A DNA stretch of 40,798 nt, taken from the NCBI GenBank assembly GCA_030655955.1, contig JAUSOZ010000012.1:1-40798 (forward strand), in the 5' to 3' direction. Position 1 is the stretch's first letter. The number at the start of each line of letters is the position of its first letter. Shown one piece after another: positions 1-8,139 of the stretch. The DNA comes from Deltaproteobacteria bacterium. Lineage in GTDB: Bacteria > Desulfobacterota > Desulfobaccia > Desulfobaccales > 0-14-0-80-60-11. The notes beneath the pieces are model-generated. The model saw only the letters and a program-made list of their open reading frames with translations, was not told the origin of the DNA and did no database searches. Position numbers and translations under genes: made by a program.

Positions 1-1
1 C

Positions 2-250
2 GTGAGCCGCAGCCTGGGGCACGTCCCCATCATTGACAGAAACTCGCGGGGGAAAGAAGTTGTTCCCCTGGCCCCTCATGAGGCGGCCCGCTACCGGGAA
101 AGGTCCGTTGCCGAGCGGTTTAACAGCCGGTTGAAAGAAAATTTCGGGGCTGGCAACGTCATGGTTCGGGGGGCAGAAAAAGTCAGGTTGCACCTCATGT
201 TCGGCGTCATCGCCCTGTTCGCCGATCAGCTGCTCAAGCTCATTTGCTGA
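2..250 (+). CDS. DDE transposase, C-terminal part (cut by window edge)
   Basis: The reading frame is already open at the window edge, so only the last 82 residues are visible. They contain the stretch ERFNSRLKENFG followed by VRGAEKVRLHLMFGVIAL and a final DQLLKL. This is the C-terminal catalytic-domain signature (the E of the DDE triad lies in the E-R-x-N-x-R-L-K motif) common in IS4/IS5/IS1182-superfamily transposases. The rest of the gene and the left inverted repeat are outside the window. I see no obvious terminal inverted repeat in the 300 bases after the stop, so the right end of the element is not defined. The copy may be intact or a fragment. The family call is from motif recognition only. 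Confidence 0.75.
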   Translation: MSRSLGHVPIIDRNSRGKEVVPLAPHEAARYRERSVAERFNSRLKENFGAGNVMVRGAEKVRLHLMFGVIALFADQLLKLIC

Positions 251-546
251 GTGGCTGAGGGCGACAGGATGTTGTTCCAAGTGGAAAGGGAGAGCCACGC
301 CCAAAATTCGGGTAACACGCTGATTTTGTGACCAAACTTCAAGAAATTCATTACACAAGTTACCGAAGTCTCCATATTGGCTATTCCCGGCGATTTCTCC
401 CGGACAACCCCGGAACATTTTGCAAGAGGCTCCCTTAGTATAATCTTTTTTCTGGTCCTTGACGAGTTGCCGGGGCATCCCCGTGGGTGGAGGTTCTCAT
501 GATGGAGACGGGGAGGAGCCGACTTCCGTGGGATAGACCAGTGGGG
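251..546. other. Gene-free gap between transposase and lytic transglycosylase
   Basis: About 300 bases with no supported gene. It should hold the right end of the insertion sequence and the 3' flank of the minus-strand lytic transglycosylase. I see no clear hairpin-plus-T-run terminator and no copy of the palindromic repeats that fill most other gaps. Confidence 0.5.
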
Positions 547-2007
547 CTAGAGACCAGAAGCACGTTTTTCCAGGAGGCAATAGAGCCCCATGACCTGGGT
601 GACGAATTCCTGGGTTTCTTTGATGGCTGGAACCTGACAACCCGCCGAGATTACCCGATGATACCCGGCATTATACCCGGCCAGGGCCAGGGGCACGTTC
701 CCCTGAAAGTAATCCAGCAACTGTCGGAAATAGCGGCACCCCGCCAGGATATTTTCCCGGGGATCAAAGGGGTCTCGAACCCCTAAGGAAGCCGCGGTCC
801 CCGGCATGAGCTGCATCAACCCCATGGCTCCCTTGGGAGACACGGCCTGATGGACAAAATTTGATTCCTGCCGTATGAGAGCCAGGACCAAGGGAATCGG
901 CAGTTGGTACAGCCCAGCCGCCTCGATGATGCAGGATTGCACGGCCGGGGAAACTCGCCGCAAAAAATTCATCGCACCATCCCGGTCCGACATGCCTTCA
1001 GCCGAGGCCCGGGTAAATATATGCACCACGCCGCGTTGGTCTCGCTGGGCCACCACCATCGGGGCTGAAGCTCCGGATGGCGGCTTGACCAACCCCGGCC
1101 CCCAGGCCATTGCCGGTGGCGTTGGGGTTACCGGAGGGTCATGGGCGGCCGCCGGCACCGCGATCTGCCCGGCCGAGGCCACTAAGGGACCCTCGGGTGA
1201 TTGTAAGTCCGGGGCCGGTGCGTTGACGATATGCCAGACGCCTTGGGGGCCCCGGTAGCGGCGCACGGTTCGGCCAACCCAGACGGGGGCGTGACTCTGG
1301 AGCTTGGCTTCAAGGTAGGCCGCAACCTCTGGTCCCAACTCCGGGCACGACGCCGTCTGCACGGCCGGAAGAATCAGTGCGGGGGCGCGCGCCTGCGTCT
1401 GAACCGCCGGGGCCATCAGCGGCACCTCATCCATCGCCACATTCGTGATATGAATTACCCCCTGGCGGTCCCGGCGAATGACAATTTTGCCTTGGGAGGC
1501 TGGCGTTACCGGCTGAGGTGGAGACCAGGACACCCGCCGGAGTTGAGCGCTGGGAGTTTCGGCCGCCGTTCCTGGCCCCGCTTGGTTCCCGGTCCGGTCG
1601 GCCAACGGCATCACCCTGTCTGAACCTTCTGGATGGGTGACCCGGGAACCGGGTTGGGGATCAACCGGAACCGGTTCGCCCGGAGCCGCCTCGGGCTTGG
1701 GAACTGGGGCTTGGGCCTCGGAATCGGGAATTGGGGCCTGAGCCTCGGGGTTAGGGGCAGGGGCTTGGGCCTGGGGAGCAGGTTCCCTGGCGGGCATGGG
1801 GGGCGGAGCTTTCCCGGGAAAGCTGCTGGGACGAAGAGGTGCTGCAGGGCTGGGAGAATTTGCCGGACTGCCCTGCTGCTTGGACCCGATGTTGGTAATG
1901 TGCACGGTGCCCTGACTATCGGTAAAGCTTTCGATGTCACGAGCGTGGGCAACGAGGGAAAGCTGCATCAACCCCAAAACGATAATGAGGCCCTTTCCCC
2001 AGTTCAT
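547..2007 (-). CDS. Secreted lytic transglycosylase with four DUF4124-like modules
   Basis: 486 residues. A signal peptide (about 1-22, GLIIVLGLMQLSLVAHA) directs export, so the protein acts on periplasmic peptidoglycan. Residues about 355-480 are a Slt/MltE-type lysozyme-like domain: catalytic Glu381 lies in IRQESNF, followed by GLMQLMPGTA (396-405) and GYNAG (444-448), the usual transglycosylase motifs. The N-terminal 350 residues are unusual. A proline/alanine/glutamate-rich linker (about 50-125) and four short hairpin-like modules of the form D-x-x-G-x-x-H-I-x-N occur near residues 30-40, 180-190, 253-262 and 323-331; the first matches DUF4124. Such modules may bind cell-wall material, but this is inference. 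The gene stands alone on the minus strand. The start is ATG with GGGTGG upstream. The enzyme class is secure; the biological role is not. Confidence 0.88.
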   Translation of the reverse strand: MNWGKGLIIVLGLMQLSLVAHARDIESFTDSQGTVHITNIGSKQQGSPANSPSPAAPLRPSSFPGKAPPPMPAREPAPQAQAPAPNPEAQAPIPDSEAQAPVPKPEAAPGEPVPVDPQPGSRVTHPEGSDRVMPLADRTGNQAGPGTAAETPSAQLRRVSWSPPQPVTPASQGKIVIRRDRQGVIHITNVAMDEVPLMAPAVQTQARAPALILPAVQTASCPELGPEVAAYLEAKLQSHAPVWVGRTVRRYRGPQGVWHIVNAPAPDLQSPEGPLVASAGQIAVPAAAHDPPVTPTPPAMAWGPGLVKPPSGASAPMVVAQRDQRGVVHIFTRASAEGMSDRDGAMNFLRRVSPAVQSCIIEAAGLYQLPIPLVLALIRQESNFVHQAVSPKGAMGLMQLMPGTAASLGVRDPFDPRENILAGCRYFRQLLDYFQGNVPLALAGYNAGYHRVISAGCQVPAIKETQEFVTQVMGLYCLLEKRASGL

Positions 2008-2640
2008 ATCGCCACCCGCACTTCTTAGGTAATCTCCCCTAAGTCAACTTGTAACGTTAAGTAACTGCTCATCGGTCCGGTCCGACAAAAATTACTCGAT
2101 AAAACAAGTAAAACAGCCCTACGCCACACATTCAGTGCTGTATCGGTCCAAGAAAAAACCAGAACAATGCAACGAGTTATTGGGCACAGGGTAAATATTA
2201 ACACACTCAAGGGGCCCTTACCCGAGATTTTACGACAGCCTTGTCTGCCTCGGTCACAAAATGGTTTTTGGGACCTCCGGACCCGGTGAAAATCCCCAAG
2301 TTGCTACTCTTGAAGCCGAATTCTCTCGTCAACGGCATGATAGCACAAATTCCCCAGAAGAAGTACTTTTTTGTTTGATATTTGGGTATACCACACCCTT
2401 AGAGACAAGATACTTCAACGGTTGTGGAGCTTAAGAACCCGTGGCCAACACCGCCTGGCAGTGGTGAATCAGAGGGAGGGATGAGGCGACAGGTGCATAC
2501 TACCTCAGGGCCTGGCAAGAAACTCTCGCCTCAAAGCATGGCCAACTGCTTCTCAGGGGGTTTATTTTGTAAAGCCTTTGTTGTCTTTCGGGTCAGGTGA
2601 ACACCTTAGAGACAAGCTCTTAAATCAAAGCCTGAGGGAA
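2008..2640. other. Gene-free region upstream of the lytic transglycosylase
   Basis: No supported gene in either strand. It should contain the promoter of the minus-strand lytic transglycosylase, but no convincing -35/-10 pair stands out. A 16-17 base direct repeat (ACACC(C)TTAGAGACAAG) occurs at 2393-2409 and 2601-2616, about 200 bases apart. Its meaning is unknown. From about 2646 rightwards the gap is filled with palindromic repeats, described separately. Confidence 0.5.
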
Positions 2641-2645
2641 GCCAC

Positions 2646-2889
2646 TCATGGGCCTTTGGTCCACCCGCAAATTATGAAAAGATGTGTAGGGCGGGCACTG
2701 CCCGCAGTTCCCGATCAGCAAGTGGTGCGTAGGACGCACCCTACAAAAAACTTTTCAGGACAGTCATTCATGGGCCTTGGGCCCACCCATAAGGCATGAA
2801 AGGTTTGGTGGGCGGGTCTCCCTGCCCGCCGCCTTTGGTGGCACAGGCTTCCAGCCTGTGCGCCGCACCGGCAAGATGCCGGTGCCACC
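2646..2889. repeat. Composite island of palindromic repeats
   Basis: Several short palindromes of the families seen all over this window are packed here. There are two copies of a CATGGGCC...CCACCC...ATGAAA(A/G)G unit (2647-2681 and 2768-2803) and GGGCGGG/CCCGCC hairpins (about 2686-2706 and 2808-2831). A GGTGCG...CGCACCCTAC hairpin lies at 2724-2744. A GGTGGCACAGGC/GCCTGTGC hairpin (2837-2861) is joined to GCACCGGC...GCCGGTGCCACC (2864-2889). No gene is visible in the island. Confidence 0.8.
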
Positions 2890-3035
2890 AAAAACTTTTT
2901 GGAACAGGTTTTAATTTAGGGCGGGGGGGCAAGTCAAGCCCACATTCCGGGTCCGACAATCGGGTGGGCTGGCGGAGGATCTCCGCCTGGATGGAGCGGT
3001 TTTTCTCTTAAGGCGGAGAACCCCGCCCGGATCAC

Positions 3036-3425
3036 TCAGGACGGGGGCTTGCCGTTATCCTCGGCCAGCAACCTGGTGAGGACGGGCAGAAGTTCCGTTT
3101 GGACCTTGCGCTTGGGCACATAGGCGCTGACCCCGGCCGCGGCCGCGCCAGCCCTATGGGCCTCATCGTCATAAATGGTGAGCATCACCACCCGGGTTTC
3201 GGGCACCGCCGCTTTGATGCCCTGCGCGGCTTCGATGCCGCTCATGCCGGGAAGGCCGATATCCATGATGACCAGACAAGGAGACATGGTTTGGGCCACG
3301 GTGATCGCTTCTTCGCCGCTTTTGGCTTCCAGCAACTGGTAGTGCGGGAACGATAGTTCCAGCCATTCCCGCAGCGATTGGCGCACACCTTGGTGATCCT
3401 CCACAATCAGGATATGAGGACTCAT
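3036..3425 (-). CDS. Receiver-only response regulator
   Basis: 129 residues forming one complete CheY-like receiver domain and nothing else. Visible motifs are acidic Glu9-Asp10, the phospho-acceptor Asp55 in MDIGLPG, Thr83 and Lys105 (YVPK). The sequence resembles NarL/FixJ-type receivers, which normally carry a C-terminal LuxR helix-turn-helix, but the protein stops after AEDNGKPPS and no DNA-binding domain follows in any frame. It is therefore a single-domain regulator or an output-less derivative. The nearest upstream gene on the same strand is a NarX-type histidine kinase (3752-7111), its likely partner, although 326 bases of palindromic repeats separate them. ATG start with AAGGA upstream. 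Confidence 0.85.
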   Translation of the reverse strand: MSPHILIVEDHQGVRQSLREWLELSFPHYQLLEAKSGEEAITVAQTMSPCLVIMDIGLPGMSGIEAAQGIKAAVPETRVVMLTIYDDEAHRAGAAAAGVSAYVPKRKVQTELLPVLTRLLAEDNGKPPS

Positions 3426-3465
3426 AGTTATTCCTTATTTTCTCAGAGATTTTATCATTTCAGTT

Positions 3466-3683
3466 ATTCATGGGCCTTCGGCTCACCCGAAAAACATGAA
3501 AAGTTCGTGGGGCGGGCGTCCCGCCCGCCATGTTGGTGCGCCGGGCGCACCCTACACCTGCACAGGCTGGAAAGCCTGTGCCACCACCTTAGATGGTGGG
3601 GCGGGCCTCCGTGCCCGCCGCCGTTGGAGGCACAGGTTTTCAACCCGTTACCCACACCGGAAAGATACCAGTGCCACCAAAGA
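3466..3683. repeat. Palindromic repeat island between kinase and regulator genes
   Basis: The 326-base gap between the histidine kinase and its putative regulator is almost entirely repeats: a CATGGGCCTTCGGCTCACCC unit with ATGAAAAG (3468-3501), GGGCGGG/CCCGCC hairpins, a GGTGCG...CGCACCCTAC hairpin (about 3534-3555), and two GCACAGGC/GCCTGTGCCACC-type hairpins (3557-3586 and about 3626-3683). The order resembles the islands at 2646-2889 and 33450-33903, so the composite looks like a recurring unit. Confidence 0.8.
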
Positions 3684-3751
3684 CTTTTCGGAACAGGGTT
3701 TGAGCCCGTTCCAGACCTCCGCCTGGGCATCGGCCAGGAACCCAGTGAGGC

Positions 3752-6700
3752 TCATCGGCTTACCTCCACCACCACCCGGGTACCCTGGCCAGGCTGGGAC
3801 TCGATGCGGCAGCGGCCGCCGGCCGCCGCGGCCCGCTCGCTCATGGTCATGAGGCCCCAGAGGTGGCGGCCCTCCGGCTGACCCAGCCGCTCCTGGTCGA
3901 AACCGACGCCGTTGTCGGCGATGACCAGGCGGACCGTGCCGTTGTCCTCCGCCTGGGTCAGGACCACCCCCGTGGCCTGGGCGTGCTTGGCCACATTGGC
4001 CATGGCTTCCTGGACGATGCGGAACATGGCCAGTTCCACCGGCGCGGCCAGGCGAGGGACCGCCTCCTGGCCCTGGACGTCCACGCCGATGCCCGTCTTA
4101 CCGGAGAACTCCGTTCCGTACCAGTGCAGCGCCGACAGCAGCCCATAGTCGTCTAGCATCGGGGGCCGCAACTCGGCCATCACGTCCCGGATGGTCTCCC
4201 CGATTTGCTCCACCAGGGCCACGGCCCCGGCCATCCGGCCCCGAAGCTTGGTCGCCGCCTTCGGGGGCATCTGAGTCTGGAGCAGGGTTAGAGTGAGGCT
4301 CAGGGCGGTGAGGCTCTGGCACACCTGGTCGTGCAGTTCCCGGGCCAGATGCTCCCGCCCCGTTTCTTCCACATTCGCCAGCCGGGCCGCCAGGGCCCGG
4401 AGCTGGCTACTTTGCCGGACAATCTCGGCCTCGGCCCGCTTGCGCTCGGTAACATCTCGGCCCACGAAAAAGATCAAACCTTCTTCCAGTAAGGGGAAGG
4501 CGTTCCAGGAGAGCCAGCGATAGGAGCCGTCCCGGCATCGGTAACGGTTCTGAAAGGCATAGACCGCTTCGCCGGCGGCCAGTTGTTCCCCCGCGGCAAT
4601 GGTGGCGGCGCGATCCTCAGGGTGCACATATTCTATCCAGGGCTTCATCAGCAGTTCCTGATCGGTCCAACCCAACATTTTTTCCCCGGCGGGATTGACT
4701 TGCTTGAAGAAACCGTCAAGCCCGCCAATACACATTATATCCAGGGAGAGATTAAACATGCGGTCGCGTTCAGTTTCCGTTTGCTTGCGCGCGGTGATAT
4801 CTTGGGCGGTGCCCGTCAGGCGTTCCGGGTTGCCGGACTGATCAGTGATTAATCCACCTTCTCCCCGGATATGTCGTACGTTTCCGTCGGGCAGGACAAC
4901 CCTGAAATCCAGTGTTGGCGTTTTGATCTGAGCAATCGTTTCCTCGACCCATCTTTCCATACGCGGCCGATCATCGGGATGGAGGAGTTTCAGAAACGAT
5001 TCCGGCGTGTGGGGGAATTCATCTTTGGTTACGCCGTAGATGCGATACATTTCATCCGACCATTTGATTATATTATCGGTTAGATTCATACTCCAGCTGC
5101 CGATATGGGCGATGCGCTGGGCTTCCCTGAAAAGGGCTTCACTGGCTTGCAGCGCCGCCTCGGCCTGCTTGCGTTCGGTGATATCCTGCAAGATCACCAG
5201 GTTCTTGTTCCCGATCCTGGTGCCGATTATTTCGGCGATACGCACCGTGCCATCCTTGCAGGTCACCCGGGATTCGGACGGTGCAATATCCGTATCTTCC
5301 CGGGCCGCCTTTTCCACGGCCTTCCGCCAGTTGGCCATGCCTTTGAGGCGATGGTGCTCGTCGGGATAGGCGCACCGCCACCAGGCCTCCATGTTCGGGA
5401 TATCGTCAAGGTTATAGCCAAAAGTCGTCAGGAAACGGTCATTCAAATACTCAATATCACCCTGCCGGTTGATAATGACGACCGGGACCGGAGATAGCTT
5501 GGTCAGTCGCCGGAAATGTTCTTTGCTCTGGCGCAAGGTGGCCTCAATCTGCCGCTGCTCGGACATCGCTTTGGCCAGCTTGAGGTTGCTGAAGCTCAGC
5601 TTGGAAACCAAGGCCGAGAATTTCGTCAGGAAATCCATCAGGGGCTTGACCCGGGCCCGACTGATGCGTGGCACCCGCTGCAGGGCTGACAGATACTGTC
5701 CCTGATCAAAGCCATATTTGGCCGCCTGGTCGATGAACAGCTGCTCATCAACGGCTTCATCGTCGTAGAAGAACTGACCGGTATAGATATTGCCGACGTG
5801 CTTGTTGCCGATGAACAGGGGGGTCGCCACATCCCAGAGGTGGTTCTGGCATTTGTGGGCTACATACTCGCCCGGCCGCAAGTTCTGGGCCAGGAAGAGA
5901 TCACTTTGGGTGCAGTTTTGCGCCGCCTGCGGGTGGACCCGGTGGTATTGGGTGCAGATGTCTTGCCAGCCAGTGGCCACCAGCACCTGCCCCTGGAGAT
6001 CGAGAATCGCTATTGCCATGCCCGTCAGACTGGTGAAGTCCTCCATCAGGGCTTGAATCGCCGGGGTATCGAGGATGTTGCTTAAATCCTCGTCGACGAT
6101 CGCGGCATCCGGCGAGAGAATGGAATCCAGCTTCAGCCGCAACCGTTCTTCGGTGGCCCGCAAGGCTTCCTCGGCCTGCTGGCGGGCCGTCACATCCTGG
6201 AACATGCAGTGGGTCCGGACAAAGCGGCCCTGGTCGTCGAAAGCGACCCGTGCGGAAAAGGAGACGGTGATCCGGGCGCCGTCTTTACGAACCATCTCAA
6301 AATCTACATTGCACACCTCCCCGGTGTCCTTGAGACAGGAAAAGCGCTCCGGAAACAGCTCAAAATAATCCGGCGGGAGAAAGTCGTCGAACCGGCGGCC
6401 GATCACCTCTTGCCGGGAGTATCCCAGGACGTCCAGCCAGGCCTGGTTGACCTCCCGGATAATGCCGTTTTCGTCCAGGGATTGGTAGCCCAGAGGGGCT
6501 TTTTCATACAGCAGGCGGAACTTTTCTTCGCTGCGGCGCAGGTCGTCCTCAGCGTTTCGGCGCCGGGTGATGTCGGTGATGGCCATGCGATACTGGATAA
6601 CCTGGCCCCCGGCCTGGACCATCGCCAGACTCTCCAGGGAGATGGCGCAGAGGGGGCCTTGTAGAGGATTGATCTCCAGTTCCGAGGACTGGGGGGCGCC

Positions 6701-7111
6701 GCCGGCTGGCAGGTGCTTGAGGTAGGCATAGAAGGCCTGACGGTCAAAGGGGGCGACTAACAGGATGAAGGGCTTCTGGAGTAATGAGTTCCGGGGCGCT
6801 CCCAATAGCCTGGCCCCCGTGAGGTTGATTTCATTGATGAGCCCTTGCGGGTCCAGGGTGACATATCCCACCGGTGCGAAGTCGTAGAGATCGGCATACC
6901 GGTTCCCGGTCCCGGTGATGGCTTCCTGAGCCCGGAGCAGCTCCTCGTTCTGCATCTCCAGTTCGATCTGGTGTACCTGGAGTTCGTGCACCAGCTCCAG
7001 AACATCTTCCGGGGGCAACTGTTGCAGGCCTATCCCTCCAGCCGCCAGCAATTGCTCGGCCCGGACCCGCAGGTTGCCGGGAACGTTGGCAGGGGAAGGC
7101 TTCTTGGTCAT
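3752..7111 (-). CDS. PocR/multi-PAS sensor histidine kinase (NarX-type core)
   Basis: 1119 residues with no signal peptide or membrane segment, so probably cytoplasmic. Domains in order: PAS about 70-185; PAS 195-315; a PocR-type ligand domain about 335-500 (Cys386, Cys400 and Cys421, with PLFIGNKHVGNIYTGQFF); three more PAS domains, about 530-648, 655-776 and 785-893; a HisKA_3 dimerisation helix with phospho-acceptor His927 (ARELHDQ); and an HATPase_c domain with N-box Asn1039 and DNGVGF from 1066. PocR domains are known from PocR/PduR-type regulators and are thought to sense small organic molecules, so this kinase may read both metabolites and redox state. The HisKA_3 core normally phosphorylates NarL-type receivers, consistent with the receiver gene just downstream (3036-3425). 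The ligand is unknown. Confidence 0.88.
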   Translation of the reverse strand: MTKKPSPANVPGNLRVRAEQLLAAGGIGLQQLPPEDVLELVHELQVHQIELEMQNEELLRAQEAITGTGNRYADLYDFAPVGYVTLDPQGLINEINLTGARLLGAPRNSLLQKPFILLVAPFDRQAFYAYLKHLPAGGAPQSSELEINPLQGPLCAISLESLAMVQAGGQVIQYRMAITDITRRRNAEDDLRRSEEKFRLLYEKAPLGYQSLDENGIIREVNQAWLDVLGYSRQEVIGRRFDDFLPPDYFELFPERFSCLKDTGEVCNVDFEMVRKDGARITVSFSARVAFDDQGRFVRTHCMFQDVTARQQAEEALRATEERLRLKLDSILSPDAAIVDEDLSNILDTPAIQALMEDFTSLTGMAIAILDLQGQVLVATGWQDICTQYHRVHPQAAQNCTQSDLFLAQNLRPGEYVAHKCQNHLWDVATPLFIGNKHVGNIYTGQFFYDDEAVDEQLFIDQAAKYGFDQGQYLSALQRVPRISRARVKPLMDFLTKFSALVSKLSFSNLKLAKAMSEQRQIEATLRQSKEHFRRLTKLSPVPVVIINRQGDIEYLNDRFLTTFGYNLDDIPNMEAWWRCAYPDEHHRLKGMANWRKAVEKAAREDTDIAPSESRVTCKDGTVRIAEIIGTRIGNKNLVILQDITERKQAEAALQASEALFREAQRIAHIGSWSMNLTDNIIKWSDEMYRIYGVTKDEFPHTPESFLKLLHPDDRPRMERWVEETIAQIKTPTLDFRVVLPDGNVRHIRGEGGLITDQSGNPERLTGTAQDITARKQTETERDRMFNLSLDIMCIGGLDGFFKQVNPAGEKMLGWTDQELLMKPWIEYVHPEDRAATIAAGEQLAAGEAVYAFQNRYRCRDGSYRWLSWNAFPLLEEGLIFFVGRDVTERKRAEAEIVRQSSQLRALAARLANVEETGREHLARELHDQVCQSLTALSLTLTLLQTQMPPKAATKLRGRMAGAVALVEQIGETIRDVMAELRPPMLDDYGLLSALHWYGTEFSGKTGIGVDVQGQEAVPRLAAPVELAMFRIVQEAMANVAKHAQATGVVLTQAEDNGTVRLVIADNGVGFDQERLGQPEGRHLWGLMTMSERAAAAGGRCRIESQPGQGTRVVVEVSR

Positions 7112-7385
7112 GAAGTCTCTCTCATAAGCGCGGTTTGGGGGGCCGTAGGACCCCGGTATATGGCTGATGGTTTTTGGTTCCGGAGACCAGTATCCGGGAC
7201 CGCTCTGGTCAGGTTTTTCCCCTGCGATTATGTGGTTGGGCGCTTAATCATCGGCTTGGGGTCACCCTGGTATCGGTCCTAAGCCGCTCTGGCCCAGGGT
7301 CCGGTGAGCCTCGCGGCCATATGACGCCAGACTATCTTCTCTTTTTATCGGCAAGTTTCGGTTAATCCTAAAGAACCTTGTCATA

Positions 7386-7410
7386 CCCCGCCTCTATCCG
7401 GGGTTTTTTT
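7386..7410 (+). terminator. Orphan intrinsic terminator
   Basis: ACCCCG and CGGGGT form a short stem with an 8-base loop, followed by seven or more T residues on the plus strand. No plus-strand gene lies upstream between the kinase start and here, so it would end an unrecognised transcript or act against read-through. Confidence 0.55.
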
Positions 7411-7598
7411 CCTGCCGGTTCACAGCTCCGCGGCGATGCGTTTCTCCGATGTATCACTAGGTCTTGCAGCAGAAGCATCTCCGGCGATCAAGGTCATTGC
7501 GACCGCGACAACCCCTGGGGGGTTTGATCGCTGGCCCCGCACCTTGCCTGGACTACAGGGAGATTTTTCCAAAAATCCCAAAAAATGACCTCAAGGGC

Positions 7599-7626
7599 TT
7601 GACATTTTCTTTTGTTCTGATATAAT
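7599..7626 (+). promoter_or_regulatory. Sigma-70-like promoter directly before a terminator
   Basis: TTGACA at 7599-7604, a 16-base spacer and TATAAT at 7621-7626: a near-consensus promoter on the plus strand. Initiation would fall near 7633, only about 10 bases before the intrinsic terminator at 7642-7667. It would thus yield an RNA of roughly 35-40 nt, or serve as an attenuated promoter for the synthetase gene 500 bases downstream. Confidence 0.6.
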
Positions 7627-7641
7627 AATATACAAGTTTTG

Positions 7642-7667
7642 AAACCCCGCGGCCTGCGGGGTTTTTT
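7642..7667 (+). terminator. Intrinsic terminator just downstream of a strong promoter
   Basis: AAACCCCGC and GCGGGGTTT form a 9-bp stem around a 5-base loop and run into six T residues. It starts about 16 bases after the -10 box of the promoter at 7599-7626. Confidence 0.65.
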
Positions 7668-7781
7668 GTTTCTAACGGCCTCCAGCCCGGCAAACGGCTG
7701 GGGGGAGATTTTTTCCCCCTCCCGGCAGTCCCGGCCCTGGCCCCTGATACCAATCTGGGCTCATAAAGGTAATTTCCCTTC

Positions 7782-7829
7782 GTAGGGTGCGTCTTACGCA
7801 CCAAGAATGGCGCCTGAGACGCACCCTAC
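7782..7829. repeat. Two opposed TAGGGTGCG palindromes
   Basis: GTAGGGTGCG...ACGCACC at the left and a degenerate GACGCACCCTAC end at the right face each other, so the whole 48-base unit is bounded by GTAGGGTGCG and CGCACCCTAC. It belongs to the same family as the copies at the 3' ends of several genes in the window. Confidence 0.75.
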
Positions 7830-8139
7830 GGATTTTAGTGCCTCGGGAAACCATTCTCCGGACCGAAAATACTTTTCTGATAGCAACCTGAGATGGCCCC
7901 CTGCTGCCAGCTGGCGGACACCAGCCGCAGCCACGACGCCATTTCCCTTGGGTGGCCCAGCCAGTGGTCTTTACTGCCGAACCGGCTGGATTGACGACAA
8001 TAATTCGGTTAATGCCAGCCTGGCATATGGCGATTTTAGTGGCAGGATAGGCGGGGAGCCAAAAATCGCCTTCCCATTTGCTCATCCCTGCTTTATCATC
8101 GATGTATCGAGAATCATGAATTATCTTCAAGGAGGCCCC

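Larger units (their letters stand above)
7112..8139. other. Long gene-free region between divergent kinase and acyl-CoA synthetase genes
   Basis: About 1 kb without a supported protein gene. It holds two plus-strand intrinsic terminators (7386-7410 and 7642-7667), a strong sigma-70-like promoter (7599-7626) and a pair of TAGGGTGCG palindromes (7782-7829); each is listed separately. A frame open from 7807 joins the synthetase frame but lacks family similarity before 8140, so it is not taken as coding. The stretch 7130-7385, ahead of an orphan terminator, could hold a small RNA, but I do not recognise one. Confidence 0.5.

Noticed and set aside
2280-2330. CGGTGAAAATCC stretch resembling part of a cobalamin riboswitch
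   Set aside because: The B12 box and the remaining conserved core are missing, and the neighbouring gene is a minus-strand transglycosylase.
7807-8139. Upstream in-frame extension of the acyl-CoA synthetase
   Set aside because: Runs through a palindromic repeat and non-conserved sequence; the ATG at 8140 has AAGGAGG and begins the family sequence.
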